From the NCBI RefSeq assembly GCF_030719215.1, contig NZ_CP120983.1, positions 7,874,001 to 7,938,000 of the forward strand: a stretch of 64,000 nt of DNA, in the 5' to 3' direction. The notes beneath the pieces are model-generated. The model saw only the letters and a program-made list of their open reading frames with translations. It did no database searches and was not told the origin of the DNA. The translations under genes were made by a program, and so were the position numbers. Source of the DNA: Streptomyces sp. Alt3 (GTDB taxonomy: Bacteria; Actinomycetota; Actinomycetes; Streptomycetales; Streptomycetaceae). Numbering within the stretch: the first letter of the stretch is position 1; every line of letters starts with the position of its first letter. This document shows, in pieces, positions 1-9,881 of this stretch.

Positions 1-2157
<2,157 letters not shown>

Positions 2158-2601
2158 GCTCGTCGATTCCCCATCTGTTACGCGGCGGCTGCCGTCGGCG
2201 TCGCCGGTGCTGTGGCGGCAACGGTCGTTGTCTATCAGAACTGCTGTGTCGTCCGGGACGGAATCAGGTGCGGGCCGGGCGGGGCCGCGGCGCTGCCCGG
2301 TGCCGTAGGGGGCTTCGCGCACCTCCGTGCGGAGGACGTCGCGGAGGAGGGCCGGCGCCTCGCCGTGGTCGGCCGCGGCGGGTGAACGCGGTGAAAGCTC
2401 GGTCTCCATGCGGTCGACGCTACGGGCGGCGGGAGGCTGTCGCTTCTTGATTCCTGACCGGTCGCAGGTCCCGGTGGCCGGCCCGGTGCGGGCGTGCGGC
2501 GGTCACGCCTGTATCCCTTCTGTCAGTGGTTCTCACAGTGCGTCACTGATTGCCCGAAGTTATGCTGCTGTCGATCCAGAACCTCAGGGGAAGGACGCAT
2601 C
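2158..2601. other. divergent intergenic region with no gene
   Basis: About 440 bases lie between the UvrA-like gene and the DUF6325 gene, which point away from each other. I see no open frame with plausible protein character. The stretch holds a short inverted repeat, CAGTG-cgt-CACTG, near 2535-2547, about 55 bases before the DUF6325 start. Promoters for both genes must lie here, but I could not assign them with confidence. Confidence 0.4.
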
Positions 2602-3096
2602 GTGGCCGTGGGACCCGTGGAGTACCTCGTCGTCACCTTTCCCGGCGGCCGCTTCGCCGACGCGATCGCGCCTGTGCTGGCCGAGGCCGTCGCGTCCGAG
2701 GCGGTCCGCATCCTCGATCTGGCCTTTGCCCGCAGAGCCGCAGGCGGCGCCGTCGAGCACGTGGAGAGAGGGGAGATGGACCCGCAGGGGCTCGTCCCCT
2801 TCGATCCGCCGGACGACCGGCCGCCCGGGCTGCCCCGGATCACCGAGCTCGGTGCGCTCGAAGGCCTACCCGAGGAGAGTGCTGCCGCGCTGATCGTGTG
2901 GGAGGACCTCTGGTCGGTGCCCCTCACCCGGGTGGTCGAAGCGGCGGGCGGCCGGCTCCTGGCACACGAGAGGGTTCCTGCGGACGGCGGGGACGATGTC
3001 ATCACGCTGCTGGAGAGGCTCGCAGACCTGAAGCAGCGGGGCGTCCTCACCGACGAGGAATTCTCGGCGCAGAAGACGAGGATTCTCGCCGACTGA
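2602..3096 (+). CDS. DUF6325-like protein with C-terminal SHOCT domain
   Basis: A 164-residue protein beginning at GTG 2602, 8 bases after an AAGGA ribosome site; the open frame extends further upstream but that part looks like non-coding translation. The body (GPVEYLVVTFPGGRF, IRILDL-like strand, SAAALIVWEDLW, AHERVPA) matches the general pattern of DUF6325 proteins, which are small soluble actinobacterial proteins of unknown function. The last 30 residues (LLERLADLKQRGVLTDEEF) form a SHOCT domain, a short oligomerisation motif normally found at protein termini. It stands alone, divergent from the UvrA-like gene and followed by a phosphatase gene 110 bases downstream. Function unknown; stress association is only a guess from similar proteins. 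Confidence 0.75.
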   Translation: MAVGPVEYLVVTFPGGRFADAIAPVLAEAVASEAVRILDLAFARRAAGGAVEHVERGEMDPQGLVPFDPPDDRPPGLPRITELGALEGLPEESAAALIVWEDLWSVPLTRVVEAAGGRLLAHERVPADGGDDVITLLERLADLKQRGVLTDEEFSAQKTRILAD

Positions 3097-3206
3097 TCCC
3101 CCCCGCGCCGGCCGGTGCCCCGCACCTCACGTTCCCTTTGTCGATATGCGCACGCCGTGCGACGTTGATTCCGACCTGCAGTCTGTCGGGAAAGAGGCAG
3201 TTCATC

Positions 3207-4004
3207 GTGCAGACCGCCCGGGCCGTCCCCGCCACGACCATTGTCAATCTGCGCGATCTGGGCGGAATCGCCCTGGGGCGCGATCGCCGACTGCGCCAGG
3301 GAATCCTCCTGCGCTCCGGACAGCTGAGCGACTTCGACGCCGAACACGACATGGCGGTCGCCGCCCTCGGCATCCGGACCGTCGTCGACCTGCGGACCGC
3401 GGACGAGCGCCGATGGGCACCGGACCGTCTCCCGGCGGGTGCGAGGCTCTTCGTCGCCGACGTGCTCGGCGACGATCCCGGGGTCACACCCGCCCGCCTC
3501 AAGGCGCTGCTCGGTGACCCGGTCGGAGCAGCCGCTCTGCTCGGCGGGGGCAGGGCGGAGGATCTCTTCGCGCAGACGTACCGGAAGATGGTCCTCTCCC
3601 CGGGAGCCGCGGCCGCCTACCGCGCCTTCCTCGACACCGCCTCCGATCCTCGGGCGAGGCCGCTGCTGTTCCACTGTGCGACCGGCAAGGACCGGACGGG
3701 CTGGGCCGCGGCCCTGCTGCTCATGATGGCGGGTGCGTCGCGTGAGGCGGTCCGGGCGGAGTTCCTCGCGGTGAACCGTGCGGTGCGCACCGCCTTCGGA
3801 CCCGCGGTACGCCGATTCCTCGACGAGGGCGGGGACCCGGACATCGCGTCCGCGGTCATCGAGGCCCGGCCCCGCTATCTCGAGGCTGCCCTCGACGCGA
3901 TGGACGAGCGCTGGGGCGGGCTCGACGGCTACCTCGCCAAGGCGCTGCGCCTTCCCCCGGCGGTGGCCGAGCGGCTGCGCGCCGACCTGGCCGTCCCCGC
4001 CTGA
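3207..4004 (+). CDS. tyrosine-protein phosphatase (PtpB/DSP-like)
   Basis: A 265-residue cytoplasmic phosphatase. The start is GTG 3207 after AAAGAGG; the frame is open further upstream without protein character. The N-terminal NLRDLGG motif (residues 14-20) and the catalytic P-loop HCATGKDRTG place it in the PtpB-like family: Cys157 is the nucleophile and Arg163 binds phosphate. The IRTVVDLRTADER stretch is also typical. Family members dephosphorylate phosphotyrosine and in some cases phosphoserine, threonine or phosphoinositides; the substrate here is unknown. It ends just before a strong hairpin shared with the convergent gene. Confidence 0.88.
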   Translation: MQTARAVPATTIVNLRDLGGIALGRDRRLRQGILLRSGQLSDFDAEHDMAVAALGIRTVVDLRTADERRWAPDRLPAGARLFVADVLGDDPGVTPARLKALLGDPVGAAALLGGGRAEDLFAQTYRKMVLSPGAAAAYRAFLDTASDPRARPLLFHCATGKDRTGWAAALLLMMAGASREAVRAEFLAVNRAVRTAFGPAVRRFLDEGGDPDIASAVIEARPRYLEAALDAMDERWGGLDGYLAKALRLPPAVAERLRADLAVPA

Positions 4005-4024
4005 CGGCCGGCCCGGGACGCGGA

Positions 4025-4064
4025 CGGGCCCGGTGCCACGTCGAAGGACGTGGCACCGGGCCCG
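4025..4064. terminator. bidirectional hairpin terminator
   Basis: Perfect 18-base inverted repeat (4025-4042 and 4047-4064) with a GAAG tetraloop, placed between the convergent phosphatase and the minus-strand gene ending at 4083. There is no U-tract, as is common for Streptomyces terminators. Confidence 0.85.
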
Positions 4065-4082
4065 TGTGCTGCGGTGCGGCGC

Positions 4083-4622
4083 TCAGATCTTCAGCAGCTG
4101 TTCGCTGAGATCGCGGTAGTGCTGAAGTGCCACACGGAGCTCCTCCGTCTGGGCTTCGGTGTCCTGCTCCTGCCAGCTCGCGCGCAGGACGCGCTTGCGC
4201 TCGGTCAGGGCCTCGGTCAGGCCGGCGACGATCTGGTCGAACGTGCTCTCCGCCTCCTCGACCGCACGTCGAGGGCTCTCGACGAAGTCGGTCACCGCGT
4301 GCTGCATGCGCTGCGACAGCTTGTCCTGGTCGCCTCGGGGAACCAGGGGCGAGCCGGTGCCGACGGCCTCCTGGCGGCCGGTCCGCTCGGTGTGCGCGGC
4401 GGTGGGGGCCGTTCGTGGGGCGGGCGGAACGCCGAGGCCGTCAGGGCCGCCCAGCTTCTGGTCCAGGCCCTTTCTGTCTCCCGGCGCGTCGGCGGCCGCC
4501 GTCTCCGGGGTCCTGCCCGGTGTGGTCACGGGTGCCCGTTCGGGGGTGCCCGTCGCGGGGGCGCCCTGACGGGACCCGGTGTCGAGGACGTGCTTCGTCG
4601 TGCGCTCGGTGTGGTCGGTCAT
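4083..4622 (-). CDS. conserved hypothetical protein, helical C-terminus
   Basis: A 179-residue soluble protein with a disordered, Thr/Pro/Ala-rich first half (to about residue 95) and a charged, helical second half. The helical part contains FVESPRRAVEEAE followed by TFDQIVAGLTEALTERKRVL. Its ATG overlaps the stop of the upstream gene (ATGA, 4619-4622), so the two are translationally coupled. The upstream product has the related segment FIDSPRDAIVEADALLAELA, so the C-terminal helices look paralogous. I recognise no enzyme motif. The pair probably acts together, perhaps at the membrane through the partner; this is inference. Confidence 0.7.
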   Translation of the reverse strand: MTDHTERTTKHVLDTGSRQGAPATGTPERAPVTTPGRTPETAAADAPGDRKGLDQKLGGPDGLGVPPAPRTAPTAAHTERTGRQEAVGTGSPLVPRGDQDKLSQRMQHAVTDFVESPRRAVEEAESTFDQIVAGLTEALTERKRVLRASWQEQDTEAQTEELRVALQHYRDLSEQLLKI

Positions 4623-5218
4623 GCTGCACTGCCTTTCGCCTGGTGCCGGTCCGCGCGGGCCGGCTCGTCGTGCCGGTCCGTCCGGGCCGATTCGTCCGGT
4701 GAGTCCGCGAGGAGTACGTCGAAGAGGGCCCGCGACTCGATCAGGGCCTTCCGCATCTCCTCGGTGCCGCCCTGGCCACGCACGGCGGTGTGCACCCTGC
4801 GGTAGCCGTCGACCTGCTCGGCGTGATGGACCGAGAGGGCGTCCGTCTGCTCCTGGAAGCTGTCGCCGTCCGGGAAGCCCCGGTCGCGCGCCAGCTCGGC
4901 GAGCAGCGCGTCCGCTTCGACGATCGCGTCCCTGGGGGAGTCGATGAACCGTTCCTGCACCTCGGCCCAGCGGCGGCTGTACGCCTCGCGGGCCTCCGGT
5001 CGCAGGGGCCGCTCGGAGAGGGAGCCGTGTGCCTTCACGCGTTCGGAGAGCTCATGCTCGGCCGCCTTGGTGTCGCCGTCGTGACGGGCGACCGTCCGGT
5101 TGTACTCCGGTCCGAAGCGGCGCTGCAGCCCACGTCCGCCGGTGCCTCGTCCGCGGACGAGGAAGAAGGCGAGCGCTGCCACCAGGACCACGGCAACGAT
5201 GATCACCACGGTCGTCAT
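4619..5218 (-). CDS. membrane-anchored conserved hypothetical protein
   Basis: A 199-residue protein starting at ATG 5218. Residues 3-23 (TVVIIVAVVLVAALAFFLVRG) form a single N-terminal membrane anchor; the rest is charged and helical, presumably cytoplasmic. It includes RRFGPEYNRTVA, a motif seen in small Streptomyces membrane proteins, and FIDSPRDAIVEADALL, which resembles the helix of the coupled downstream product. The stop overlaps the next start by four bases. The tail is rich in Asp, Arg and His. No catalytic residues are apparent. The divergent region upstream (5219-5446) should hold its promoter. Confidence 0.72.
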   Translation of the reverse strand: MTTVVIIVAVVLVAALAFFLVRGRGTGGRGLQRRFGPEYNRTVARHDGDTKAAEHELSERVKAHGSLSERPLRPEAREAYSRRWAEVQERFIDSPRDAIVEADALLAELARDRGFPDGDSFQEQTDALSVHHAEQVDGYRRVHTAVRGQGGTEEMRKALIESRALFDVLLADSPDESARTDRHDEPARADRHQAKGSAA

Positions 5219-5446
5219 GGCCGACGCCCCCGTCGGCTCGCGGTCGGTGCGTCGTGCTGTTTCACTCTCGTCAACCCCTTCCGGTCCGGGCCCGGTTCGG
5301 TGTATGGCCGGGCTGCGTGCACCAGGCGTGTAACCGCCTCCACGCCGTTCATGCAGGGAATGTTCCCGGCATCCTGGAAATGGCCGGACCGAACGTGCTC
5401 CGCCGAAGGCCGTGCGGCCCGTCACGAGTTGTGAGAGGGACGTGTG

Positions 5447-5607
5447 GTGACCGAGCGAAGACCCGCGGGGGTCGGCCTCGGGACCTGGGTGGACCGGCAG
5501 ATCCGCGAGACGCTGTCGCGCCCGGCGCAGCGCCCGCGCCGAACCTCCGGGCGTTCGACCTCGACGCGATCGTGGGGGAGCGGAACGCCGGGAGGCGCGG
5601 GCGGTGA
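5447..5607 (+). pseudogene. remnant of a DUF1992 (DnaJ-homologue subfamily C28-type) gene
   Basis: GTG 5447, behind a GAGAGGG ribosome site, opens with TERRPAGVGLGTWVDRQIRE, closely resembling the start of DUF1992 proteins. That frame then loses protein character. In the next frame a fragment NLRAFDLDAIVGERNAGRRG ends at TGA 5605-5607 and resembles the family C-terminus. The usual middle, including the conserved LPGAGKPL motif, is missing. The simplest reading is an internal deletion with frame change that joined the two ends of a roughly 130-codon gene. Family identification is from memory of the conserved termini, hence moderate confidence. Confidence 0.6.
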
Positions 5608-5650
5608 GGACCGTGCGTGCCCGGCTCCCCGGATGCGTGATACTCGACCG

Positions 5651-6133
5651 ATGAGATCGAGCATGACGGACCGGCGCGGCGGGGTCCGGGTCAGAAGGGC
5701 CGTCGCGCGCGACGCCAAGCGGCTCACCCGTCTGGTCACCACGTCGGGCGCCTACGAGGGCCCCTACGCTCCCATGGTCCAGGGATACAAGGTCGGTCCC
5801 GACTACATCGAGGCGCACGAGGTCCATGTGGCCGTGGACGACGAAGGCCGGGTGATCGGCTTCTACGCGTTGGTGCTGTCCCCGCCGGAACTCGACCTGA
5901 TGTTCGTCGCCGACGAGGCCCAGGGGCGGGGCATCGGGAGGCTTCTCGTCGGCCATCTGCTCGGACAGGCGCGCCGCGCCGGTCTGACCGCCGTGCGTGT
6001 GGTCGCGCACCCTCCGGCCGAAGGGTTCTACCTCAGCGTGGGCGCCGAGCGCACCGGCACCGTCGAGGCCCGTCCGCCCGCGGTGATGTGGGACCGGCCC
6101 GAACTGCTGCTCACTGTCGACGGCGGCCCCTGA
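5651..6133 (+). CDS. GNAT family N-acetyltransferase
   Basis: A 160-residue acetyltransferase. Motif A, QGRGIGRLLVGHLLGQA, which holds the acetyl-CoA pyrophosphate loop, follows a beta strand ELDLMFVADEA; motif B follows as GFYLSVGAERTG. The first residues VRVRRAVARDAKRLTRL are the usual GNAT N-terminus. The start is uncertain: ATG 5651 or 5663, neither with a good ribosome site, so a leaderless transcript is possible. The same frame is open upstream through the DUF1992 remnant, but that part is unrelated. Substrate (small molecule, peptide or protein amine) is not predictable. Confidence 0.82.
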   Translation: MRSSMTDRRGGVRVRRAVARDAKRLTRLVTTSGAYEGPYAPMVQGYKVGPDYIEAHEVHVAVDDEGRVIGFYALVLSPPELDLMFVADEAQGRGIGRLLVGHLLGQARRAGLTAVRVVAHPPAEGFYLSVGAERTGTVEARPPAVMWDRPELLLTVDGGP

Positions 6134-6135
6134 GC

Positions 6136-6177
6136 CGGACGGCCCGGCCGCGATCCTGATCGCGGCCGGGCCGTCCG
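6136..6177. terminator. bidirectional hairpin terminator
   Basis: Perfect 20-base arms, 6136-6155 and 6158-6177, with a two-base centre. It lies between the convergent acetyltransferase and VOC genes. Confidence 0.85.
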
Positions 6178-6194
6178 TGCCGGGGCAGCAACCG

Positions 6195-6581
6195 CTACGA
6201 CCAGCCGCCGTAAGGACGGGTGATGAGCTCCATGCCGTGACCGCTGGGATCCGGGAAGTACACCCCGCGTCCGCCGTCGTTGTGGTTGATCTCGCCGGGA
6301 TGCTTGCGGTGGGGATCCGCGTAGTACTCGATCCCCTGCTCCTCGATGCGGCCGAAGGCCGTGTCGAACTCCGCCTCCGAGATGAGGAACGCGTAGTGCT
6401 GCACCGTGATCGATTCGGTGGGCACGGTCGCGAAGTCCAGCGTGACGCCGTTCGCGAGGACGACCGGGATGAAGGGTCCCCATTCGGTACCGACGGTCAG
6501 ATCCAGAAGGTGCGCCAGGAACTCCGCGGACTCGCGGTTGTCCAGGCTGTGAATGATGGTGTGATTCAACTCGACAGACAC
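6195..6581 (-). CDS. VOC superfamily (glyoxalase/dioxygenase-like) protein
   Basis: A 128-residue single-module vicinal-oxygen-chelate protein starting at GTG 6581, nine bases after GGAGG. Candidate metal ligands are His7 in ELNHTIIH, the His in TVQHYAFLI and the Glu in HGMELITRPYGG near the C-terminus. The beta-alpha-beta-beta-beta pattern and the YFPDPSGHGMEL ending are standard. Two such modules, or a dimer, form one metal site. Family members include glyoxalases, fosfomycin and bleomycin resistance proteins and ring-cleaving dioxygenases; nothing nearby indicates which. Confidence 0.85.
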   Translation of the reverse strand: MSVELNHTIIHSLDNRESAEFLAHLLDLTVGTEWGPFIPVVLANGVTLDFATVPTESITVQHYAFLISEAEFDTAFGRIEEQGIEYYADPHRKHPGEINHNDGGRGVYFPDPSGHGMELITRPYGGWS

Positions 6582-6872
6582 TGTGGAATGCCTCCAACGG
6601 GCATCTCACGGGCTACCTCCACGCCTCACCCAGCCGGTGACCGACGCGCGATGCCGTATGACGATCTTAAGCGAGTTGTCACGGTGCGTCGAGGTTTGGC
6701 CCTTGGCCGGCGTCGACTTCCGGCCCGCCCGGTGTGGTGCTTTTCCCGGCGCCTGCCACCATGAAAAGTACCGGCGGGCTCGCTGTCCCGCGGCTGCCGG
6801 CCACGCGGGGCCCAGGATTCACCGCGGATCCGCGGGGAACCAGTACCACCTCGACGAGGTGGGGAGGCAGCC

Positions 6873-7478
6873 ATGGGGCGGACACCGGCGGGCAGTGACG
6901 GGGCCGGCAGAGACAGGGCCGACGGAGACATGGCCGGAATGAACTCGCGCAGTGGACGGCGGGAGACCGAGGAGGAACGGGCGGACCGGCAGTGGGGCGA
7001 CCTGCTCCAGGAACTCCGGGTCGCGCAGACCGGCGTCCAGATCCTGTTCGGCTTCCTGCTCGCGGTCGTCTTCCAGCCCCGCTTCGCGGATCTGTCCACC
7101 GTCGACCGGAACATCTACGTGGTGACCGTGATGCTGGGATCGGCCACAGCGGCCGCGCTGATAGGGCCGGTGTCGTACCACCGGCTTCTCACCGGACGCC
7201 GGATGAAGCCGCAGACGGTGATCTGGGCCTCGCGACTGACGAAACTGGGGCTCGGTCTGCTCTTCTGCACGATGTGCAGCACGCTGCTGCTCATCCTGCG
7301 GGTGGCGCTGCACAACGTGACCGCACTCTGGCTGGTGGGCGGAATGGCCCTGTGGTTCCTGGTCTGCTGGTTCGTGTTCCCGCTGTGGGCCATCGCCCGT
7401 GGCGGACGCCGGGAGCCGGCCGACGGGGGAGAGGCGCCGGACACGGAGGATTCGCAGGACCCCGGCCCGCGTTCCTGA
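6873..7478 (+). CDS. DUF6328-like four-helix membrane protein
   Basis: A 201-residue integral membrane protein starting at ATG 6873 after GGGGAGG. After about 45 polar residues come four hydrophobic segments: VQILFGFLLAVVF, IYVVTVMLGSATAAALIG, LGLGLLFCTMCSTLLLILRV and LWLVGGMALWFLVCWFVF. The sequence WGDLLQELRVAQTGVQILFGFLL is the hallmark of this family, common in Streptomyces and of unknown function. The C-terminal 25 residues are acidic and disordered. A short hairpin (CCACCTCGACGAGGTGG, 6846-6862) abuts the ribosome site and might affect translation. Confidence 0.8.
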   Translation: MGRTPAGSDGAGRDRADGDMAGMNSRSGRRETEEERADRQWGDLLQELRVAQTGVQILFGFLLAVVFQPRFADLSTVDRNIYVVTVMLGSATAAALIGPVSYHRLLTGRRMKPQTVIWASRLTKLGLGLLFCTMCSTLLLILRVALHNVTALWLVGGMALWFLVCWFVFPLWAIARGGRREPADGGEAPDTEDSQDPGPRS

Positions 7479-7485
7479 CCTCGGC

Positions 7486-8313
7486 TCAGCCGTCGTGGAC
7501 GTCGGCAGGGCTGCGTACGTCCGTCACGGTGAAGAGCCCGCCGTCCGGGTCCCGCAGGGTCGCCTCGCTGCCGTGCTGCACCGCGCGCCGCTCCATGAGG
7601 GTGCCGCCGTTCCGCTCGGCGGCGAGGACCGTCGCGTCCACGTCCGCCACCGGGAACTGCACCTGCCAGTGCGGGCGCACCTGCGGGTCCGGAGCGGCCT
7701 CCACGGCGCCGGAGCTGATCCGGGCCAGCGGTCGTCCGTTGCAGCGTACGAGGACCTCTTCCCTCACGTAGGCGATGTCGCAGCCCCCGGGCTCCCCGCT
7801 CTCCCAGCCGAGGACCTCGCCGTAGAAGATCGCGGCGTCGAAGGCGTCCCTGGTACGCAGCCGGAGCCAGGCGTGTGCCCGGTTCCCGGACGGCGCCAGG
7901 GTGGCGGCGCGCCCCGTCCACTCCCAGACGCCGAAGGAGGCGCCGTCCCGGTCGGCGGCCAGCACCGCGCGGCCCTGTCCCACCGTCAGTGGTCCCACCG
8001 CCACGGTGCCGCTGCGTTCACGGATACGAGCGGCGACGACATCGGCGTCCCTGACCGAGAAGTACGGCATCCAGGCCACGGCCACCTGATAGGCGGACGC
8101 GACCGCGCCGATGCCCGCCACCGGCACTCCCTCGGAGCGCGCCATCACGAAGTCCCTGCCCAGCGGTCCGAGGCGGAACGTCCAGCCGAGAACGGCGCCG
8201 TAGAAGAGCTGCGCGTCCCCGAGGTCGCGGGTCACCAGATGGACCCAGCACGGGGCGCTCGCACCGCTCAGCACTGCGGGTTCCGGCACGGTCCGCGGAT
8301 CGCCAGGAGTCAT
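7486..8313 (-). CDS. two-module VOC family protein (Cfp30B-like)
   Basis: A 275-residue protein with two tandem VOC modules, approximately residues 20-130 and 143-265. Each opens with a strand like CWVHLVTRDLGDAQLFYGAVLGW or AWLRLRTRDAFDAAIFYGEVLGW and ends with a RDPDGG or RDGASFGVWE segment. This is the arrangement of actinobacterial proteins related to mycobacterial Cfp30B and annotated as hydroxylases or bleomycin-resistance-like. The two modules would form a complete pseudo-dimer within one chain. It starts at ATG 8313 with a weak ribosome site and converges on the DUF6328 gene with only seven bases between them. Substrate unknown. Confidence 0.83.
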   Translation of the reverse strand: MTPGDPRTVPEPAVLSGASAPCWVHLVTRDLGDAQLFYGAVLGWTFRLGPLGRDFVMARSEGVPVAGIGAVASAYQVAVAWMPYFSVRDADVVAARIRERSGTVAVGPLTVGQGRAVLAADRDGASFGVWEWTGRAATLAPSGNRAHAWLRLRTRDAFDAAIFYGEVLGWESGEPGGCDIAYVREEVLVRCNGRPLARISSGAVEAAPDPQVRPHWQVQFPVADVDATVLAAERNGGTLMERRAVQHGSEATLRDPDGGLFTVTDVRSPADVHDG

Positions 8314-8417
8314 GGTCCACTGCCCTATCGGTACTGCGGCACGACTTTCTTCCGTGCCGCGCGGCCAGGACCAGCCTCATGCGCCCCGGCGACTCCCGCA
8401 ACACGCGGCGGCGGCGA

Positions 8418-9332
8418 TCACACCCCGCCCCGGGGAGGCGCGTTCGTGATGTCGAGGAAGACGTGCTCGGCCTCCGGCCAGGACCCCGCTATCGACCGTT
8501 TGATCCGGACTGCGACCCGCTCGACCTCCTCGCTGTCGATACCGGGTGCCAGATCGATCCTGGCCGCCACCAGCACCGAGTCGAGGCCGAGGCCCATGGT
8601 GAACAGCGCCGCCACGTTGTCGATCTCGTCCTGTGAGGTGAGGAGCTCCTCGACCCCCCGGCGCAGCTCGGGATCGGCGGATTCCCCGATCAGCCGGTCG
8701 CGGGCGTCCTTGCCGAGCCGGAAGGCGACGTAGACCAGCAGCAGGCCGATCCCCAGAGAGGCCGACGCCTCCCACACGACATCCCCGGTCACCATGTGCA
8801 GCACCATTCCCGCCATGGCCAGCAGCACACCCAGCACGGCCGTGCTGTCCTCGGCGATCACCGTCCGCAACGCGGGGTCGCGGGCGGCGCCCTTCTCGCC
8901 GCGGAGCTGCAGCAGTGCGCGGACCAGCGAGGCGCCCTCCGCCAGCAGGGCGACGCCGAGGACGATCAGTCCCACCGTGTAGCCCTCGTGCGACTGCCGC
9001 TCGTGGCTGCCGAGTGCCTCGAAACCCTGGAAGAACGAGAAGCAGCCACCGACGACGAAGATCCCGACGGCCGCGAGCAACGACCAGAAGTAGCGCTCCT
9101 TGCCGTAGCCGAAGGGGTGACGGGCGTCGGGCGGACGGCGGCTGCGCCGGAGCGCGGCCAGCAGGAAGACCTCGTTCACGCTGTCCGCCACGGAGTGGGC
9201 GGCTTCGGACAGGAGGGCGGGCGAACCCGAGAGAAGGCCCCCCACCCCCTTGGCCGCGGCGATGACGAGGTTGGCGCCGAGCGCGACCAGGACGGTCACG
9301 CGGGTCTTGCGGTCCGACTCCGGCCGCTTCAT
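8418..9332 (-). CDS. cation diffusion facilitator family transporter (SLC30A9-like branch)
   Basis: A 304-residue inner-membrane efflux transporter, usual CDF length. The transport site of helix 2 is His46-x-x-x-Asp50 in SEAAHSVADSV. The family signature HPFGYGKERYFW follows, and helix 5 has AEDSTAVLG in place of the HxxxD of zinc exporters, the pattern I associate with the SLC30A9-like branch. About six membrane helices are followed by a cytoplasmic ferredoxin-like C-terminal domain (ARIDLAPGIDSEEVERVA). It would export a divalent metal such as zinc, cobalt or manganese against protons; specificity cannot be assigned. The ATG at 9332 follows a run of six G. Confidence 0.88.
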   Translation of the reverse strand: MKRPESDRKTRVTVLVALGANLVIAAAKGVGGLLSGSPALLSEAAHSVADSVNEVFLLAALRRSRRPPDARHPFGYGKERYFWSLLAAVGIFVVGGCFSFFQGFEALGSHERQSHEGYTVGLIVLGVALLAEGASLVRALLQLRGEKGAARDPALRTVIAEDSTAVLGVLLAMAGMVLHMVTGDVVWEASASLGIGLLLVYVAFRLGKDARDRLIGESADPELRRGVEELLTSQDEIDNVAALFTMGLGLDSVLVAARIDLAPGIDSEEVERVAVRIKRSIAGSWPEAEHVFLDITNAPPRGGV

Positions 9333-9390
9333 ATGCCCCCCGGTTTCATGTTCCTCCGATCGAAGGTGAAAGGTGGCGCTGCCACGGACA

Positions 9391-9422
9391 AGTCCGGGCC
9401 CGCTCGGTGAGGGGCCCGGACT
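9391..9422 (-). terminator. hairpin terminator
   Basis: Perfect 11-base arms at 9391-9401 and 9412-9422 with a 10-base loop, just downstream of the small membrane protein gene and before the CDF transporter start. Confidence 0.7.
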
Positions 9423-9454
9423 CCGGTCCGTCTGTCTGCCGGCGCGCGCGTGGT

Positions 9455-9793
9455 TCAGTCACGCCGGTGCTCGTCCTCCGGCGGCGGGATCACCTCGTTA
9501 CCGCGGTCGCTGAGCTCGTACGGCGAGAGAGCGCGGCCGTTCTCGGGAAACCTGTCCGAGCTGTGCTGTCCGCTCTCCCGGATCTCCGTCCGGTGGTCCG
9601 GACGCGGCGGCTGCTCGTCGGGGCGGGGTGGACGCGACTCCTTGTCGCGGCGCCTCATCCCGAACCAGAAGCCCCCGATCAGCACGACCACCACGAACAG
9701 GCCGATGATGCCGATGACCACGCCCACTGCGCCCGGCCCGCCGGCGGCCACCGTGCCGGCGAGCGGTTCCCATGCTCGGTTCGTAACGTCCAT
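9455..9793 (-). CDS. DUF6479-like small single-pass membrane protein
   Basis: A 112-residue protein from ATG 9793 (MDVTNRAWEPL); an upstream in-frame ATG at 9847 would add 18 residues but overlaps the divergent regulatory region. One membrane helix (VGVVIGIIGLFVVVVLIGGFWF, residues about 23-44) is followed by a charged tail with RPPRPDEQPPRP and a conserved-looking ALSPYELSDRGNE motif. These are features of DUF6479 proteins, a Streptomyces family of unknown function. The tail is presumably cytoplasmic. It is divergent from the F420-type oxidoreductase gene. Confidence 0.65.
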   Translation of the reverse strand: MDVTNRAWEPLAGTVAAGGPGAVGVVIGIIGLFVVVVLIGGFWFGMRRRDKESRPPRPDEQPPRPDHRTEIRESGQHSSDRFPENGRALSPYELSDRGNEVIPPPEDEHRRD

Positions 9794-9835
9794 GCATGGC
9801 GCATACCCCGGGGAATCGATCACAGACAGCCATTG

Positions 9836-9849
9836 ACATGAATTCATGT
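9836..9849. promoter_or_regulatory. 14-base palindrome, candidate operator
   Basis: ACATGAATTCATGT is a perfect palindrome inside an unusually AT-rich 90-base gap between two divergent genes. It lies 43 bases upstream of one start (9793) and 33 upstream of the other (9882), so a dimeric repressor here could control both. Confidence 0.4.
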
Positions 9850-9881
9850 TTTATGGCGATGTCACGGTAAATGTGTTTCGT

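Noticed and set aside
2158..2450. Possible small plus-strand gene in the gap before the DUF6325 gene
   Set aside because: The open frames here continue from antisense translation, lack ribosome sites and have compositional character of non-coding GC-rich DNA.
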